A stretch of 64,000 bases of DNA, from positions 418,509-482,508 of the forward strand of contig MPMG01000002.1 in assembly GCA_002238485.1 (NCBI GenBank), given 5' to 3'. The position numbers and the translations under genes were made by a program. Shown piece by piece: positions 25,121-34,633 of this stretch. The stretch comes from Chloroflexi bacterium bin20 (GTDB lineage Bacteria; Chloroflexota; Anaerolineae; Aggregatilineales; Phototrophicaceae). Positions within the stretch are counted from its first letter, which is position 1; every line of letters begins with the position of its first letter. The notes under the pieces are model-generated. The model made no database searches, was not told where the DNA came from, and saw only the letters and a list, made by a program, of their open reading frames with translations.

Positions 25121-26890
25121 ATGGCAAAAATTGCGATAAGAAAACCTCTTTCTGCACACAACGCGTCCAACAGCTCCCTGTTGCGCAGCTTCACATTCCT
25201 CAAGAAATATCGCGGTATCGCCCTCGGCGTCTATGGCCTGGCGCTCTTGACCAACGGGCTGGCCGTGCTGATCCCGCAGACCATCCGCTGGATCGTCGAT
25301 GCCGGCATCGTGCAGCGCGATATGCAGATCCTGCTGGCTGCGCTGGCGGGCCTGCTGTTGCTGAGCTTGTGTAAGGGCGGCGTCGACTTTGTGCTGGGGC
25401 GCTGGACTGAGGTGGCTTCGCAGGGAGTCGCCTACGACATCCGCAACGCCATCTTTGACAAATTAAGCTCGCTGTCCTTCGCCTACCACGACCGCGCCCA
25501 GACCGGGCAACTGCTGGCCCGTTCCATTTCTGATGTAGAACGCGTCCGCTTTTTGACCGGGCGGGCGATCCTGCGCCTCTTCCAGTCATCCATGCTCATG
25601 CTGCTGACATTCGCCGCGCTGCTGCTGATGAATCCGCTGCTAGCGCTGCTGTCGATGCTGCTGATGCCGCTGATGGGCTATGTGGCTTTTCGCTTTGGGC
25701 GCATTTATCGCCCGCTGTCGCTGGATCTGCAGCATCAACTGGCCGAGATGACCACGGTGCTGGAGCAAAATCTGCGCGGCGCAAAGATCGTCAAAGCCTT
25801 CGCCCAGGAAGACGCAGAGATCGCGCGCTTTAATGCCCAAAATCAGCATTGGGCAGACCTGGCGACGCAGCAAGTCCGCGTGGCGACCCAGCATATCCCG
25901 CTGCTGGACTTCATCGCCAGCTTGAGCACGGTCGTCATCATCTGGTTGGGCGGACGGCTGGTCATCGAAGGCGGCTTGAGCCTGGGCGAACTGGTGGCAT
26001 TCACCACCTATCTGGGCCAGTTGATTTCGCCGGTGCGACGGCTGGGCATCATTGTGCCGGCCGTGGCGATGGCATCGGCTGCGGGCGAACGCATCTACAC
26101 CATCCTGGACGCGCAGTCGGAAGTGGTCGATGCGCCGGACGCCATGCCACTGCCGCCCATTGACGGGCATGTGCGCTTCGAAGATGTCTCTTTTTCCTAC
26201 TTTGACCATCGGCAGGTGCTGGGCGGGCTCAGCTTTAGCGCGCAGGTCGGCGAGGTGGTGGCGCTGCTGGGCGCGACTGGCAGTGGCAAGTCCACCATCA
26301 TCAACCTGATCCCGCGCTTCTATGATGTAACAGGCGGGCGCATATTGGTCGACGGGCACGATCTGCGCGGCGTTACCTTGAACTCGCTGCGCGACCAGAT
26401 CGGCATTGTGCTGCAAGAGTCGGTGCTCTTCGCCGCCAGCATCCGCGAGAATATCGCCTTTGGCTTGGACGGCGTATCGGATGCCGATGTGACGGATGCC
26501 GCCAAGGCCGCCCAAGCCCATGACTTCATCATGCAGATGCCAAAAGCCTATGACACCGAAGTCGGCGAGCGTGGCGTAACCTTGTCTGGCGGGCAAAAGC
26601 AGCGCATTGCCATCGCCCGCGCCTTGTTGAAAGACCCGCGCATCCTGCTGCTGGACGATGCCACTTCCAGCGTGGATACCGAAACCGAGCGCTTGATCCA
26701 ACTGGCGCTGGAGCGACTCATGAAAGGGCGCACATCCTTCATCATCGCCCAGCGACTGAGCACAGTGCGGCTGGCAGACAAAGTGCTGGTTTTGCAGGGC
26801 GGTCGTGTGGCGGCGGCTGGCACGCACGAAGAATTATTGCACAGCAGCGGCTTGTATGCGGAGATTTATCATCGCAACCTGCGCGCATGA
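25121..26890 (+). CDS. ABC exporter half-transporter with degenerate ATPase site
   Basis: This 589-residue protein has an N-terminal exporter membrane domain (six segments, residues about 25-320) and a C-terminal nucleotide-binding domain. Walker A is GATGSGKST (about 383-391) and the signature is LSGGQKQR. Walker B reads ILLLDDATSSVD with Asp instead of the catalytic Glu, and the switch His is Gln (IIAQRLST, about 544). These are the hallmarks of the non-catalytic half of a heterodimeric type IV exporter (BmrCD/TM287-288 type). The partner follows 23 bp downstream. Substrates of such pairs include drugs, lipids and peptides; none is indicated here. Confidence 0.92.
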   Translation: MAKIAIRKPLSAHNASNSSLLRSFTFLKKYRGIALGVYGLALLTNGLAVLIPQTIRWIVDAGIVQRDMQILLAALAGLLLLSLCKGGVDFVLGRWTEVASQGVAYDIRNAIFDKLSSLSFAYHDRAQTGQLLARSISDVERVRFLTGRAILRLFQSSMLMLLTFAALLLMNPLLALLSMLLMPLMGYVAFRFGRIYRPLSLDLQHQLAEMTTVLEQNLRGAKIVKAFAQEDAEIARFNAQNQHWADLATQQVRVATQHIPLLDFIASLSTVVIIWLGGRLVIEGGLSLGELVAFTTYLGQLISPVRRLGIIVPAVAMASAAGERIYTILDAQSEVVDAPDAMPLPPIDGHVRFEDVSFSYFDHRQVLGGLSFSAQVGEVVALLGATGSGKSTIINLIPRFYDVTGGRILVDGHDLRGVTLNSLRDQIGIVLQESVLFAASIRENIAFGLDGVSDADVTDAAKAAQAHDFIMQMPKAYDTEVGERGVTLSGGQKQRIAIARALLKDPRILLLDDATSSVDTETERLIQLALERLMKGRTSFIIAQRLSTVRLADKVLVLQGGRVAAAGTHEELLHSSGLYAEIYHRNLRA

Positions 26891-26913
26891 GACGAGATAA
26901 AACGGGCGGTTGA

Positions 26914-28740
26914 ATGGGCTTTTCGATTGGCACGGCTGGCATCCGCTCGGGCGGTCCGCGCGGCGCTTTGAACGCTTATGCCGACAAGGTCGAGGGACGC
27001 AGCTTCAACCTGCGCGTCGTCTGGCAGTTGCTGGTTTTCATCCGTCCCTACTCCTGGCGCATGCTCGGCGCATTTCTTGCCATGCTGCTGGCCTCTGGTT
27101 TGACTTTGGCCACACCCTACCTGGTCAAGCTCGCCATTGATGGCCCCATCGCCAATGGCAACTATGCCGCGCTGGACGAAGTGGCGCTTCTGATGCTGGG
27201 CGCCTTCGTCAGCTTGTACGCGGCTTCCATGGCGCAGCGCTATCTGCTCAGCTGGGTGGGCCAGCGCGTCTTGGCCGATCTGCGGACGGCGCTCTTCCGG
27301 CACATCCAGGACTTGCCGCTGGCCTACCACGACCAGCACATTATCGGCGTGACGATATCCCGCGTCATCAGCGATGTCGGCGTCATCAATCAGCTGCTTT
27401 CGCAAGGGCTGATCACGCTGACGGGCGATAGCCTGCTGCTGGCGGGCATCGTGCTGGTCATGCTGTCGCTGAATTGGCAGCTGGCGTTGATCACTTTCGC
27501 CATCATTCCGCTGATCGTGCTGGTAACCGCCCTGTTCGCGCGGCGGGCAAAACGCGCCTTCCGCAAGACTCGCGCCCGCAACGCCCACATGATCGGCGAT
27601 CTTGCCGAGAACCTCAGCGGCATCCGCGTCATCCAAGCTTTTGCCAACGAAGACATCACCTCCGAGAAGTTCGACGAGGTCAACCAAGCCAACCGCGACG
27701 CGCACATTGAAGCCATGTCGCTGTCTTTCGTTTTCTTGCCAACAGTCGAATTTCTGAGCGTGGCGGCAACAGCGATCGTGCTGCTCTTTGGCGGGCTGGG
27801 CGTGGTGCAAGGCAGCTTGACGCTGGGCACGGTCATCGCTTTTCTGGCTTATGTCAATCGCTTCTTTTTGCCTGTGCAAGAGTTGAGCCAGCTCTATGCC
27901 ACCATGCAGACAGCCATGGCCGGCGGCGAGCGCGTCATCAATCTGCTGCATACCGAGCCGGACATCAGCGACAAAGCCGATGCCAGGCAGATGCCACCGA
28001 TCGAGGGGCGCATCGACTTCCAGCAGGTGCAATTCAGCTATCGACAGGGCGAGCCGGTGCTGCGCGATATCAACCTGAGCATCGCGGCCGGCACGATGGT
28101 GGCGCTGGTGGGACCGACTGGCGCTGGCAAGACTTCGCTGGCCAACCTGGTGGCGCGTTTTTACGATGTGGGCGGCGGCAGCCTGCAGATCGATGGACTG
28201 GATGTGCGCGATGTGCGGCAGCGGTCTCTGCGCGCCCAGATGGGGCTGGTTTCGCAAGACCCTTTCATCTTCGCGGGCTCAATCGCCGATAACATCCGCT
28301 TTGGCAAGCCCGATGCCAGCCTGGACGAGGTCATCGCCGCGGGCGACCTGGCCAATGTCGGCGAATTCGTGAACGAACTTCCCTTGGGCTACAACACAGA
28401 AATCTTCGAAGACGGCGCCAACCTGAGCGTTGGGCAGCGGCAGTTGATCTCGATCGCGCGCGCCATATTGGCCGACCCGCGCATCTTGATCATGGACGAG
28501 GCGACATCCAGCGTCGATATGGTTACCGAGGCGCTGATCCAGGATGCCCTGCGCAGGCTGCTGGCACAGCGCACTTCCATCGTCATCGCCCATCGCCTGA
28601 GCACCATCACCACCGCCGACATTATCTGCGTGGTCGATGAAGGGCGCATCTGCGAAATGGGCGCGCACCAAGAGTTGCTGACTCGGCGCGGCCTTTATCA
28701 CGAATTGTATCAGCGCCAGTTTGTCGAGATGGCTGCCTGA
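26914..28740 (+). CDS. ABC exporter half-transporter, catalytic partner
   Basis: This 608-residue exporter subunit has a transmembrane domain (about 35-330) and an ATPase domain with canonical Walker A GPTGAGKTS (about 398-406), Walker B LIMDEATSSVD with catalytic Glu, and switch His in IAHRLST. Its signature is LSVGQRQL rather than LSGGQ. In heterodimers the altered signature faces the degenerate Walker site of the partner, which is exactly the arrangement with the gene at 25121. The N-terminal extension of about 30 residues is Gly/Arg-rich. It converges with the sulfatase gene. Confidence 0.93.
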   Translation: MGFSIGTAGIRSGGPRGALNAYADKVEGRSFNLRVVWQLLVFIRPYSWRMLGAFLAMLLASGLTLATPYLVKLAIDGPIANGNYAALDEVALLMLGAFVSLYAASMAQRYLLSWVGQRVLADLRTALFRHIQDLPLAYHDQHIIGVTISRVISDVGVINQLLSQGLITLTGDSLLLAGIVLVMLSLNWQLALITFAIIPLIVLVTALFARRAKRAFRKTRARNAHMIGDLAENLSGIRVIQAFANEDITSEKFDEVNQANRDAHIEAMSLSFVFLPTVEFLSVAATAIVLLFGGLGVVQGSLTLGTVIAFLAYVNRFFLPVQELSQLYATMQTAMAGGERVINLLHTEPDISDKADARQMPPIEGRIDFQQVQFSYRQGEPVLRDINLSIAAGTMVALVGPTGAGKTSLANLVARFYDVGGGSLQIDGLDVRDVRQRSLRAQMGLVSQDPFIFAGSIADNIRFGKPDASLDEVIAAGDLANVGEFVNELPLGYNTEIFEDGANLSVGQRQLISIARAILADPRILIMDEATSSVDMVTEALIQDALRRLLAQRTSIVIAHRLSTITTADIICVVDEGRICEMGAHQELLTRRGLYHELYQRQFVEMAA

Positions 28741-28800
28741 GGCCTGGCGCATCCTGCAAAGATCTGAGGACATTCAGCGCGCTTTCCGCGGTCGCTTTTT

Positions 28801-30303
28801 TCACACATCATGTTCCAGGGCGAGCAAGAAGAGTCGCTTCATTCTCTGATTACGCATGCTGGATCCCTCAATATGCTGGGCCAGGCGCCCCCGCAGTTCA
28901 GCAATGATGTCGGCATACTGCGGATCGTGAACCAGATTGTTCATTTCAAAGGGGTCGTCCTGCAGATCATACAGCTCGTTCATATCGTGAACCGAGAAGA
29001 CATATTTGTAGCGGTCGTGCAGAATCAACCGTTGGGGGAACATGTGGCTATGCCCCATGTGCTCACAGATCAACTCGTCAGGCCAATCGGCAGCATCCGG
29101 CCCCTGGCATAGCGGCAGCACGCTGCGACTGTGCATGTAGTCGGGTACGGCGATGCCAGCGGCGTCCAGCATGGTGGCGGTCGCGTCCATATTCGACACC
29201 AAGTGATCCGTTCGTTTGCCCGCTTCTATGCCTGCGGGCCAGCGAATCGCCATCGGTACGCGCACGACTTCTTCGATGAATGTGGATGATTTGTCCCACA
29301 AGCCACCGTGACTGGCCACCGCATCGCCATGATCCGCCAGCCAGATCACGATCGTGTTGTCTGCGAGTGACAGCTCGTCCAACGTATCGAGCACATCGCC
29401 GACGGCGGCGTCGGTCTGGTGACCTTGCGCATAGCAGCGGGCGAGGATTTCTTGCCAGGTGGACCATTCGGGAAAAGAGGCTGCGCTGCGATGGGAGATT
29501 TCCCGGTGGAAGATGTGGCGGAAGGGACGCCCGGCCAGATCGTCGCGAAAACTGGGATACTCCGGGATCGCCGCGGGATCGACCATGTCGGCGTATTCCT
29601 GTGATGGGTAATAAGGTTGGTGCGGCCCCCAAAGGCTGACAACCAGGCTGAAGGGCTGATCGTCCGCGGCGAACTCGCGCAGCTTTTCGCAGGCGAGATG
29701 GGCGACGAATTGCTCTTCATGCGCTTCTGGGGGACCCGCGAGGATGCCAGAACCGTTCATGAACTTCCAAGGCGATGGGTCGTGCAAGACGATTTCTTGT
29801 CCCTGCCACTCAGGATAATTGATGTTGTGCTCAATCAGGGCACGCGCATCACCAAAACCTCGTTCTTCGGCATAGCGCTTGTAGGCATCGGACATATAAA
29901 TCTTGCCATAATCCGGCAGGCCCCAGCCTTCAATGCCGTAATCAATGGGGAGTCGCTGGCGGCCACAGTGCCATTTGCCGACGTAACCATTGCGATAGCC
30001 CGCCTGCGACAGAAAATGGCTGTAGAGCAATTGACCCGAGTCGAGATCGGCTTGATTCCCGAGGCCCGGCGCCTCGGTGTTCATGATGATGCCGTGCGAG
30101 CTGGGATAAAGTCCCGTCATCATGCTGCTGCGCGCCGGCGAACAGAGCGGGCAGACAGAGTAGGCGCGGTCGAAGCGCATGCCTTGCGATGCGAAGCCTT
30201 CGTAGTTCTCCCATTTGTATTCGTATTCGCCTTCGCGATCGTGCCCATAAAAGGCTTGATGATCGGTGATGATGAAGACGATATTGGGCTGTGAGTTTGC
30301 CAT
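28801..30303 (-). CDS. Type I sulfatase (formylglycine-dependent)
   Basis: This 500-residue sulfatase would hydrolyse sulfate esters using a formylglycine made from Cys54 in the CxPxR motif (VCPLCSPARSSMMTG, Cys54-Ser-Pro-Ala-Arg58). The N-terminal strand PNIVFIITDHQ contributes Asp14 for the metal, and IWLADHGDAVASHG carries the second Asp/His metal pair. It has no clear signal peptide, so it may be cytoplasmic and act on imported sulfated sugars. It is the last gene of an operon with a sugar ABC importer (33512 down to 30349), 45 bp after the MalG-type permease. No formylglycine-generating enzyme gene is in the window. Confidence 0.92.
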   Translation of the reverse strand: MANSQPNIVFIITDHQAFYGHDREGEYEYKWENYEGFASQGMRFDRAYSVCPLCSPARSSMMTGLYPSSHGIIMNTEAPGLGNQADLDSGQLLYSHFLSQAGYRNGYVGKWHCGRQRLPIDYGIEGWGLPDYGKIYMSDAYKRYAEERGFGDARALIEHNINYPEWQGQEIVLHDPSPWKFMNGSGILAGPPEAHEEQFVAHLACEKLREFAADDQPFSLVVSLWGPHQPYYPSQEYADMVDPAAIPEYPSFRDDLAGRPFRHIFHREISHRSAASFPEWSTWQEILARCYAQGHQTDAAVGDVLDTLDELSLADNTIVIWLADHGDAVASHGGLWDKSSTFIEEVVRVPMAIRWPAGIEAGKRTDHLVSNMDATATMLDAAGIAVPDYMHSRSVLPLCQGPDAADWPDELICEHMGHSHMFPQRLILHDRYKYVFSVHDMNELYDLQDDPFEMNNLVHDPQYADIIAELRGRLAQHIEGSSMRNQRMKRLFLLALEHDV

Positions 30304-30348
30304 GCTGATCTTTTCCCTAATCCAAATGCGGCTGCGAAATGAAAGAAC

Positions 30349-31200
30349 TCATTTTAGTGAGCCGACAGTGATGCCTTCAATCAGGTTGCGCTGAAACATG
30401 ATGTAGACGATGATCACCGGCACCGCCGTGATATTGATGCCAGCGAAGGACAGCGCGAAGTCGGTGAAGTATTCGTCCTGGAATGCCGTCAAGCCGAGCG
30501 GCAAGGTTCGCTTGCTGTCTTCGTTGATTAGCAGCAGCGCCTGGAAGAACTCGTTCCAGGTGCCCATGAAAACGAATATGCCCAGCGCCATCAGGGAAGG
30601 CTTGGAGAGCGGCAGCAGAATGCGCCAATAGAATTGAAAGCGGTTGCAGCCGTCCAGCGCGGCAGAATCTTCCAACTCTTGCGGAAAGCCTTGGAAAAAA
30701 GCGCGCAGCATCAGAATGGCAAAGGGCAGGCTGCCGGCCACATACACCAGGATCAAGCCAAAGCGGCTATTGGCCAGGTTCAGTTCATACATGAGCGAGA
30801 GCAGCGGACCCAGCTTTGCCGAAAGCGGGAATGCCATGCCAATGAGAAAGACAAAGAAGATCATCTGGTTGCCAGGGAAGCGCATCTTGGCAAAGGCATA
30901 GGCTGCTAGCGAACTCAGAAACAGCACGATGGCAACGCTCGTCACCGTGATGAAGATGCTGTTGAAAAAGTATTGATCGAAGCTGGCGCCGAACCAGGCC
31001 TCAACATAATTCTGAAAGTGCCATTCGCTGGGCAGCGCCAAGGGATTCTCACGGATTTCTTTGTTCGACTTGAGCGCGCTGGCGAAGACCCAGACGATTG
31101 GAACCAGCGTAATCACCGTCGTCACGATGAGCACGAGATAGAAAGGCAGGCTGCGCAGCCGGCGCTGTGTGTTTCCGCTTAGGAACTCCACGAGCGCCAT
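30349..31200 (-). CDS. Sugar ABC transporter permease (MalG-type)
   Basis: This 283-residue permease has six predicted membrane segments. The EAA loop reads EDSAALDGCNRFQFYWRIL near residues 180-198, and a GTWNEFFQALLLINEDSKR segment is typical of MalG-type proteins. It overlaps the stop of the upstream permease by 22 bases. It belongs to the importer of the sulfatase operon. Confidence 0.93.
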   Translation of the reverse strand: MALVEFLSGNTQRRLRSLPFYLVLIVTTVITLVPIVWVFASALKSNKEIRENPLALPSEWHFQNYVEAWFGASFDQYFFNSIFITVTSVAIVLFLSSLAAYAFAKMRFPGNQMIFFVFLIGMAFPLSAKLGPLLSLMYELNLANSRFGLILVYVAGSLPFAILMLRAFFQGFPQELEDSAALDGCNRFQFYWRILLPLSKPSLMALGIFVFMGTWNEFFQALLLINEDSKRTLPLGLTAFQDEYFTDFALSFAGINITAVPVIIVYIMFQRNLIEGITVGSLK

Positions 31201-32096
31201 TCCCGATACTTGATGAATCCGGTCGAGAGAATGACGACAATGACCGCATTCACTGTCGCCGCCGCTGTCGCCCAGCCCATCTCGAAGTTGCCGATCATGC
31301 GGAATACATAGATGTCTATCACATCGGAAGCGTAAAAGGGGCCGCCGCCTGTGAGAATGTAGATGACGCCAAAGACGCCCATGGCAGTGAATATGCGCAG
31401 CGTGATGACAAACGTGAAAACATCGTAGAGGCAGGGGATCGTGATATAGAAGAGCTTTTGCCAGAAGTTGGCGCCATCGACCCGCGCCGCGTCAAAAATA
31501 TCGGTCGAGATATCCTGCAATCCCGCCAGAAAGATGACCATAGAGTAGCCGAAGCTCGCCCAGGTATAGGCAACAAAGGTCGAATAAAGCGCGAGATTCG
31601 GGTCGCCCAGCCACAATTGCGTGAACGCCCCGAGCCCAACCGCCTCCAGTACCGCGTTGAGCACGCCGGCAAAAGAATGATAGATCCACTTCCAGACATA
31701 GGCGATCACAACCCCGGAGAAGATCGCCGGCAAGAAGAGCGCGGCGCGGAATACGACGCGCCCACGGCGGATTTCATAGATAAATACGGCGAGAAACAAT
31801 CCCATCGATACCGGAATGACCACTGCCAGCCCCAAGAAGATGAAATTGTGCCCGAGCGCGTTCCAGAAGCGGTCATCGTTGAGGATGAAGGTGTAATGGT
31901 CAAAGCCGGTGAATTCGGTGGTCGGCGAGAGCAAGTCCCACTTGAAGAAACTGAAAAAGAATGACGCCACCACCGGACCCAGATTGAAGACCACATAGAT
32001 AAGGACGGCGGGCAGGATGAAGAGATAGGGCATCGGGTCAAGGCGGAAACGAGGGCCGGGTCTTCGTTGCCCCGGACTGCTGAGCGCTTGCGCCAT
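31179..32096 (-). CDS. Sugar ABC transporter permease (MalF-type)
   Basis: This 305-residue permease begins with a membrane segment MPYLFILPAVLIYVVFNLG. Its docking loop FDAARVDGANFWQKLFYITI lies near residues 205-224. It pairs with the MalG-type protein encoded by the overlapping gene. The gap upstream of it holds a strong hairpin (32156-32199) that separates it from the binding-protein gene. Confidence 0.93.
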   Translation of the reverse strand: MAQALSSPGQRRPGPRFRLDPMPYLFILPAVLIYVVFNLGPVVASFFFSFFKWDLLSPTTEFTGFDHYTFILNDDRFWNALGHNFIFLGLAVVIPVSMGLFLAVFIYEIRRGRVVFRAALFLPAIFSGVVIAYVWKWIYHSFAGVLNAVLEAVGLGAFTQLWLGDPNLALYSTFVAYTWASFGYSMVIFLAGLQDISTDIFDAARVDGANFWQKLFYITIPCLYDVFTFVITLRIFTAMGVFGVIYILTGGGPFYASDVIDIYVFRMIGNFEMGWATAAATVNAVIVVILSTGFIKYREWRSWSS

Positions 32097-32155
32097 TAGC
32101 AGGCGTCCTTTCGCATCATGCAGAACGCGTCCGTGTAGAGGCTGACATCATCAAT

Positions 32156-32199
32156 GCAAAAGGCGCGACGCTCGCTAAACGAACCGTCGCGCCCGTTTT
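32156..32199 (-). terminator. Intra-operon hairpin after binding-protein gene
   Basis: On the minus strand GGCGCGACG (32193-32185) pairs with CGTCGCGCC (32170-32162), a perfect 9-bp stem with a 14-base loop, followed by TTTT. It lies between the binding protein and permease genes of one operon, so it is likely a leaky terminator or mRNA stabiliser that raises binding-protein output over permeases. A T-run on the plus side makes it potentially bidirectional. Confidence 0.75.
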
Positions 32200-32222
32200 T
32201 CGTCTATTCCTGGCGGAGTGGC

Positions 32223-33512
32223 TTAGCTTTCCGCCAGATAGGCGCTGTGCGTAGCCTGCATTTCGTCCAGGAATTCTTCGGGCGTGAGCATTCCGCCGAT
32301 CATACCCTGCACGATCTGGTTCATGTCTCCGAAAACTTTTGGCGCAAGATAGGTGACGGGCCAAAAACCGATCTTGTCGACATTGGCGGCTGTTTCCGAA
32401 GCGATCTGGTAGTAGAGCGGCGGGATATCCTCAGGCACATCAATCGAAAAAGCCGGCAGAACGGCGATATCGCGGAGCGCCTGCACCGCTATTTCTTCCG
32501 AAGTCAGCCACTCGACGACCTTGAAAGCGGCGTCTACTGGCGCGTATTCGGCAATGATGATCGATCCGCCGATGCCGCCCAAGGTCTTGATATCGGTCGC
32601 CGGATTTACCGCCGGCAAGTAGAAGAAGCCAATTTCGAAATCGGGCTCCGCCAAGTTCGCATCGTTGATGAACCAAGGGCCGTTGAGCACCATGATCGAT
32701 TGGCCTTGATAGAACAGGTCAAGCGACTGATCGTAGTCAATGCCCAGCGGGTCGGGATTGGCATAGCCATTGGCGACCATGCCCTGAAAGGCATCCAGCC
32801 CGTCCAGGCAGTTGTCACAATCGGGCCAGGGCTGCGTGCCGCTGAGTACATCGATGTACTCCGAGCCGGCGCTGCTGTACATAAACATGGACGCCATCAG
32901 CGCGGAAGGCCAGCCACCAGCCAGACCCATGGTATAGCCATAATGGCCCGCGTCTTTGACCGCCTCCAAAACATCAATGTATTCCTCGAAGGTGGCGGGC
33001 GTCTCCAGCTCAAGCTCGGCGAAAGCGTCCTTGTTGTAGAAGATGCCGACGGATTCCAGATTCTGCGGGATAGCGTAGATGCGTCCTTCAATCGTGACTT
33101 GCGACAGCAAGTTGTCCGGAATTCGCTCAATCAGGCCGCTTTCGCGATAGAATTCCGTCAAGTCTCTGACTTGTCCGGTCGCTACCAGCGCCCGCAAGTT
33201 CGCGCCAACATCGAGGCCGCCAAGCACATCGGGACCCGCTTCATTTTGCATAGCGACGCGCAACTTCTGATTGTTCTCGGAGATTTCGCCGGTCAAGACA
33301 TCTTCAAAGACGATGTTGACATCATCGTGGGCTTCGTTGAATCGCTCGACCAAAAGTTCGTCGTAGTTGCTGGCATATCCCAAACCCCAGACGAGTATGT
33401 CGGTGCTGTCCTGCGCGAGGGCGGGGCTCAGGCTCAAAGCGCCGGCCAAGAGAATCGCTAGTGCAGCGACCGTCAAAAACTGAAATATTGATCGAAAATG
33501 CGAGGTATTCAT
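32223..33512 (-). CDS. Sugar ABC transporter binding protein
   Basis: This family 1 solute-binding protein of 429 residues has a signal peptide (FLTVAALAILLAGALSLSPALA, cleavage before QDSTD). Binding-protein features include ILVWGLGYASNYDELL, NEAGPDVLGGLDVGANL, QGQSIMVLNGPWFI and a late Pro-rich segment. ATG 33512 was chosen for its GGAG ten bases upstream; a TTG three codons earlier is too close to that site. It is the first gene of the sulfatase operon, so the ligand may be a sulfated mono- or oligosaccharide. No ATPase gene is in this operon. Confidence 0.92.
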   Translation of the reverse strand: MNTSHFRSIFQFLTVAALAILLAGALSLSPALAQDSTDILVWGLGYASNYDELLVERFNEAHDDVNIVFEDVLTGEISENNQKLRVAMQNEAGPDVLGGLDVGANLRALVATGQVRDLTEFYRESGLIERIPDNLLSQVTIEGRIYAIPQNLESVGIFYNKDAFAELELETPATFEEYIDVLEAVKDAGHYGYTMGLAGGWPSALMASMFMYSSAGSEYIDVLSGTQPWPDCDNCLDGLDAFQGMVANGYANPDPLGIDYDQSLDLFYQGQSIMVLNGPWFINDANLAEPDFEIGFFYLPAVNPATDIKTLGGIGGSIIIAEYAPVDAAFKVVEWLTSEEIAVQALRDIAVLPAFSIDVPEDIPPLYYQIASETAANVDKIGFWPVTYLAPKVFGDMNQIVQGMIGGMLTPEEFLDEMQATHSAYLAES

Positions 33513-33652
33513 CGTATCCAATCTCCTTCTTGTGCACTTATTGATGACAGGAATTTTTCTAAGGCGATCTTATCCACAAACGCCATGCTGTGCAAACTTT
33601 TGCCCCAGAATTATCCGGCGCAAGGCAAATCTCTGGCCCGGACTGTGGGGGC

Positions 33653-34633
33653 CTAGCCCAGTTTGATGCGCGGGTTCAGCGCTGCATAAGCCCAGTCCGC
33701 AAGCAAATTCGCCAGCAAAATCACGCTGACCGTCACCATGACGATGGCTTGCACCAGAGGCAGATCGCGGCGCTCGATGGCGGCGATCAACAAACTGCCC
33801 AAGCCCGGGAAACCAAAGACAAACTCGATCACGACCAGCCCGCTGACCAGCCAGCTGATGCTGATGGCGATGACGGTGATGGTCGGCAGCAAGGCATTGC
33901 GCAGCACATGGCGCAACACAACCGTCCGCCAGGCGATGCCTTTTAATGCCGCCGTCCGCACATAATCGCGTTTGAGCTCTTCAATAACGCCGGCCCGAGT
34001 CAGCCGCGAGATGTAGGCAAGCATCACCAGTGTCGCCGCGAAAGCCGGCAACCACAAAGCCGGCAGCATCTCGCCAAAACTGGCATTGGCCGGCACAGCC
34101 GAGCTGGCGGGAAACCACCAGCCCAGCGCTTCTGCCAATGGATTGCCCGACCAGCCCAACGCCACAATATTGATGAGAAACAAGCCAGTTACAAATTCTG
34201 GCAAGCTGACCACCGACAAGGTCAGCAACGAGATGATGACATCGGGCAACTTGTTCTCGGACAAGCCAGCGATCACCCCCAGCGCCAGTGACAAGGGCAC
34301 TGAGAGCAGCAGCGCCACCAAGGCCAGCCGACCCGAATTGATGCTGCGCTCGCTGATCAGGGCGCGGTTGTCTGCCCCGCGGAAGGCGATGCTCGTGCCC
34401 CAGTCGCCGCGCGCAAAGTCGCCCAGCCAGCTCAGATATTGCTGTGGCAAAGGCGCATCCAGCCTCAGCTCGCTGCGGATCTGTTCCACTTGCTCGGCGG
34501 TGGCTTCTCGGCCGCCCGCGATGACACGCGCTGGATCGCCCGGCAGCACGCGCAGCAAGAAGAAAATCATCAGCGAACTGAGCAGGTAGGTGAAGAAGAA
34601 AAAGACAAAACGGCGCCGCAGAAACAGGATCAT
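33653..34633 (-). CDS. Oligopeptide-type ABC permease (DppB-like)
   Basis: This 326-residue permease of the dipeptide/oligopeptide/nickel family starts with the typical FLLRVLPGDPARVI segment after the first helix. The docking loop is RTAALKGIAWRTVVLRHVLR near residues 230-249, followed by LLPTITVIAISISWLVSG and VIEFVFGFPGLGSLL. Four bases overlap with the fused ATPase gene upstream. The operon order is permease C, fused ATPase, permease B, and no binding protein is present. Confidence 0.93.
   Translation of the reverse strand: MILFLRRRFVFFFFTYLLSSLMIFFLLRVLPGDPARVIAGGREATAEQVEQIRSELRLDAPLPQQYLSWLGDFARGDWGTSIAFRGADNRALISERSINSGRLALVALLLSVPLSLALGVIAGLSENKLPDVIISLLTLSVVSLPEFVTGLFLINIVALGWSGNPLAEALGWWFPASSAVPANASFGEMLPALWLPAFAATLVMLAYISRLTRAGVIEELKRDYVRTAALKGIAWRTVVLRHVLRNALLPTITVIAISISWLVSGLVVIEFVFGFPGLGSLLIAAIERRDLPLVQAIVMVTVSVILLANLLADWAYAALNPRIKLG

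Noticed and set aside
26869..28257. 462-codon open frame on the minus strand
   Set aside because: It is antisense to the exporter subunit with Walker motifs.
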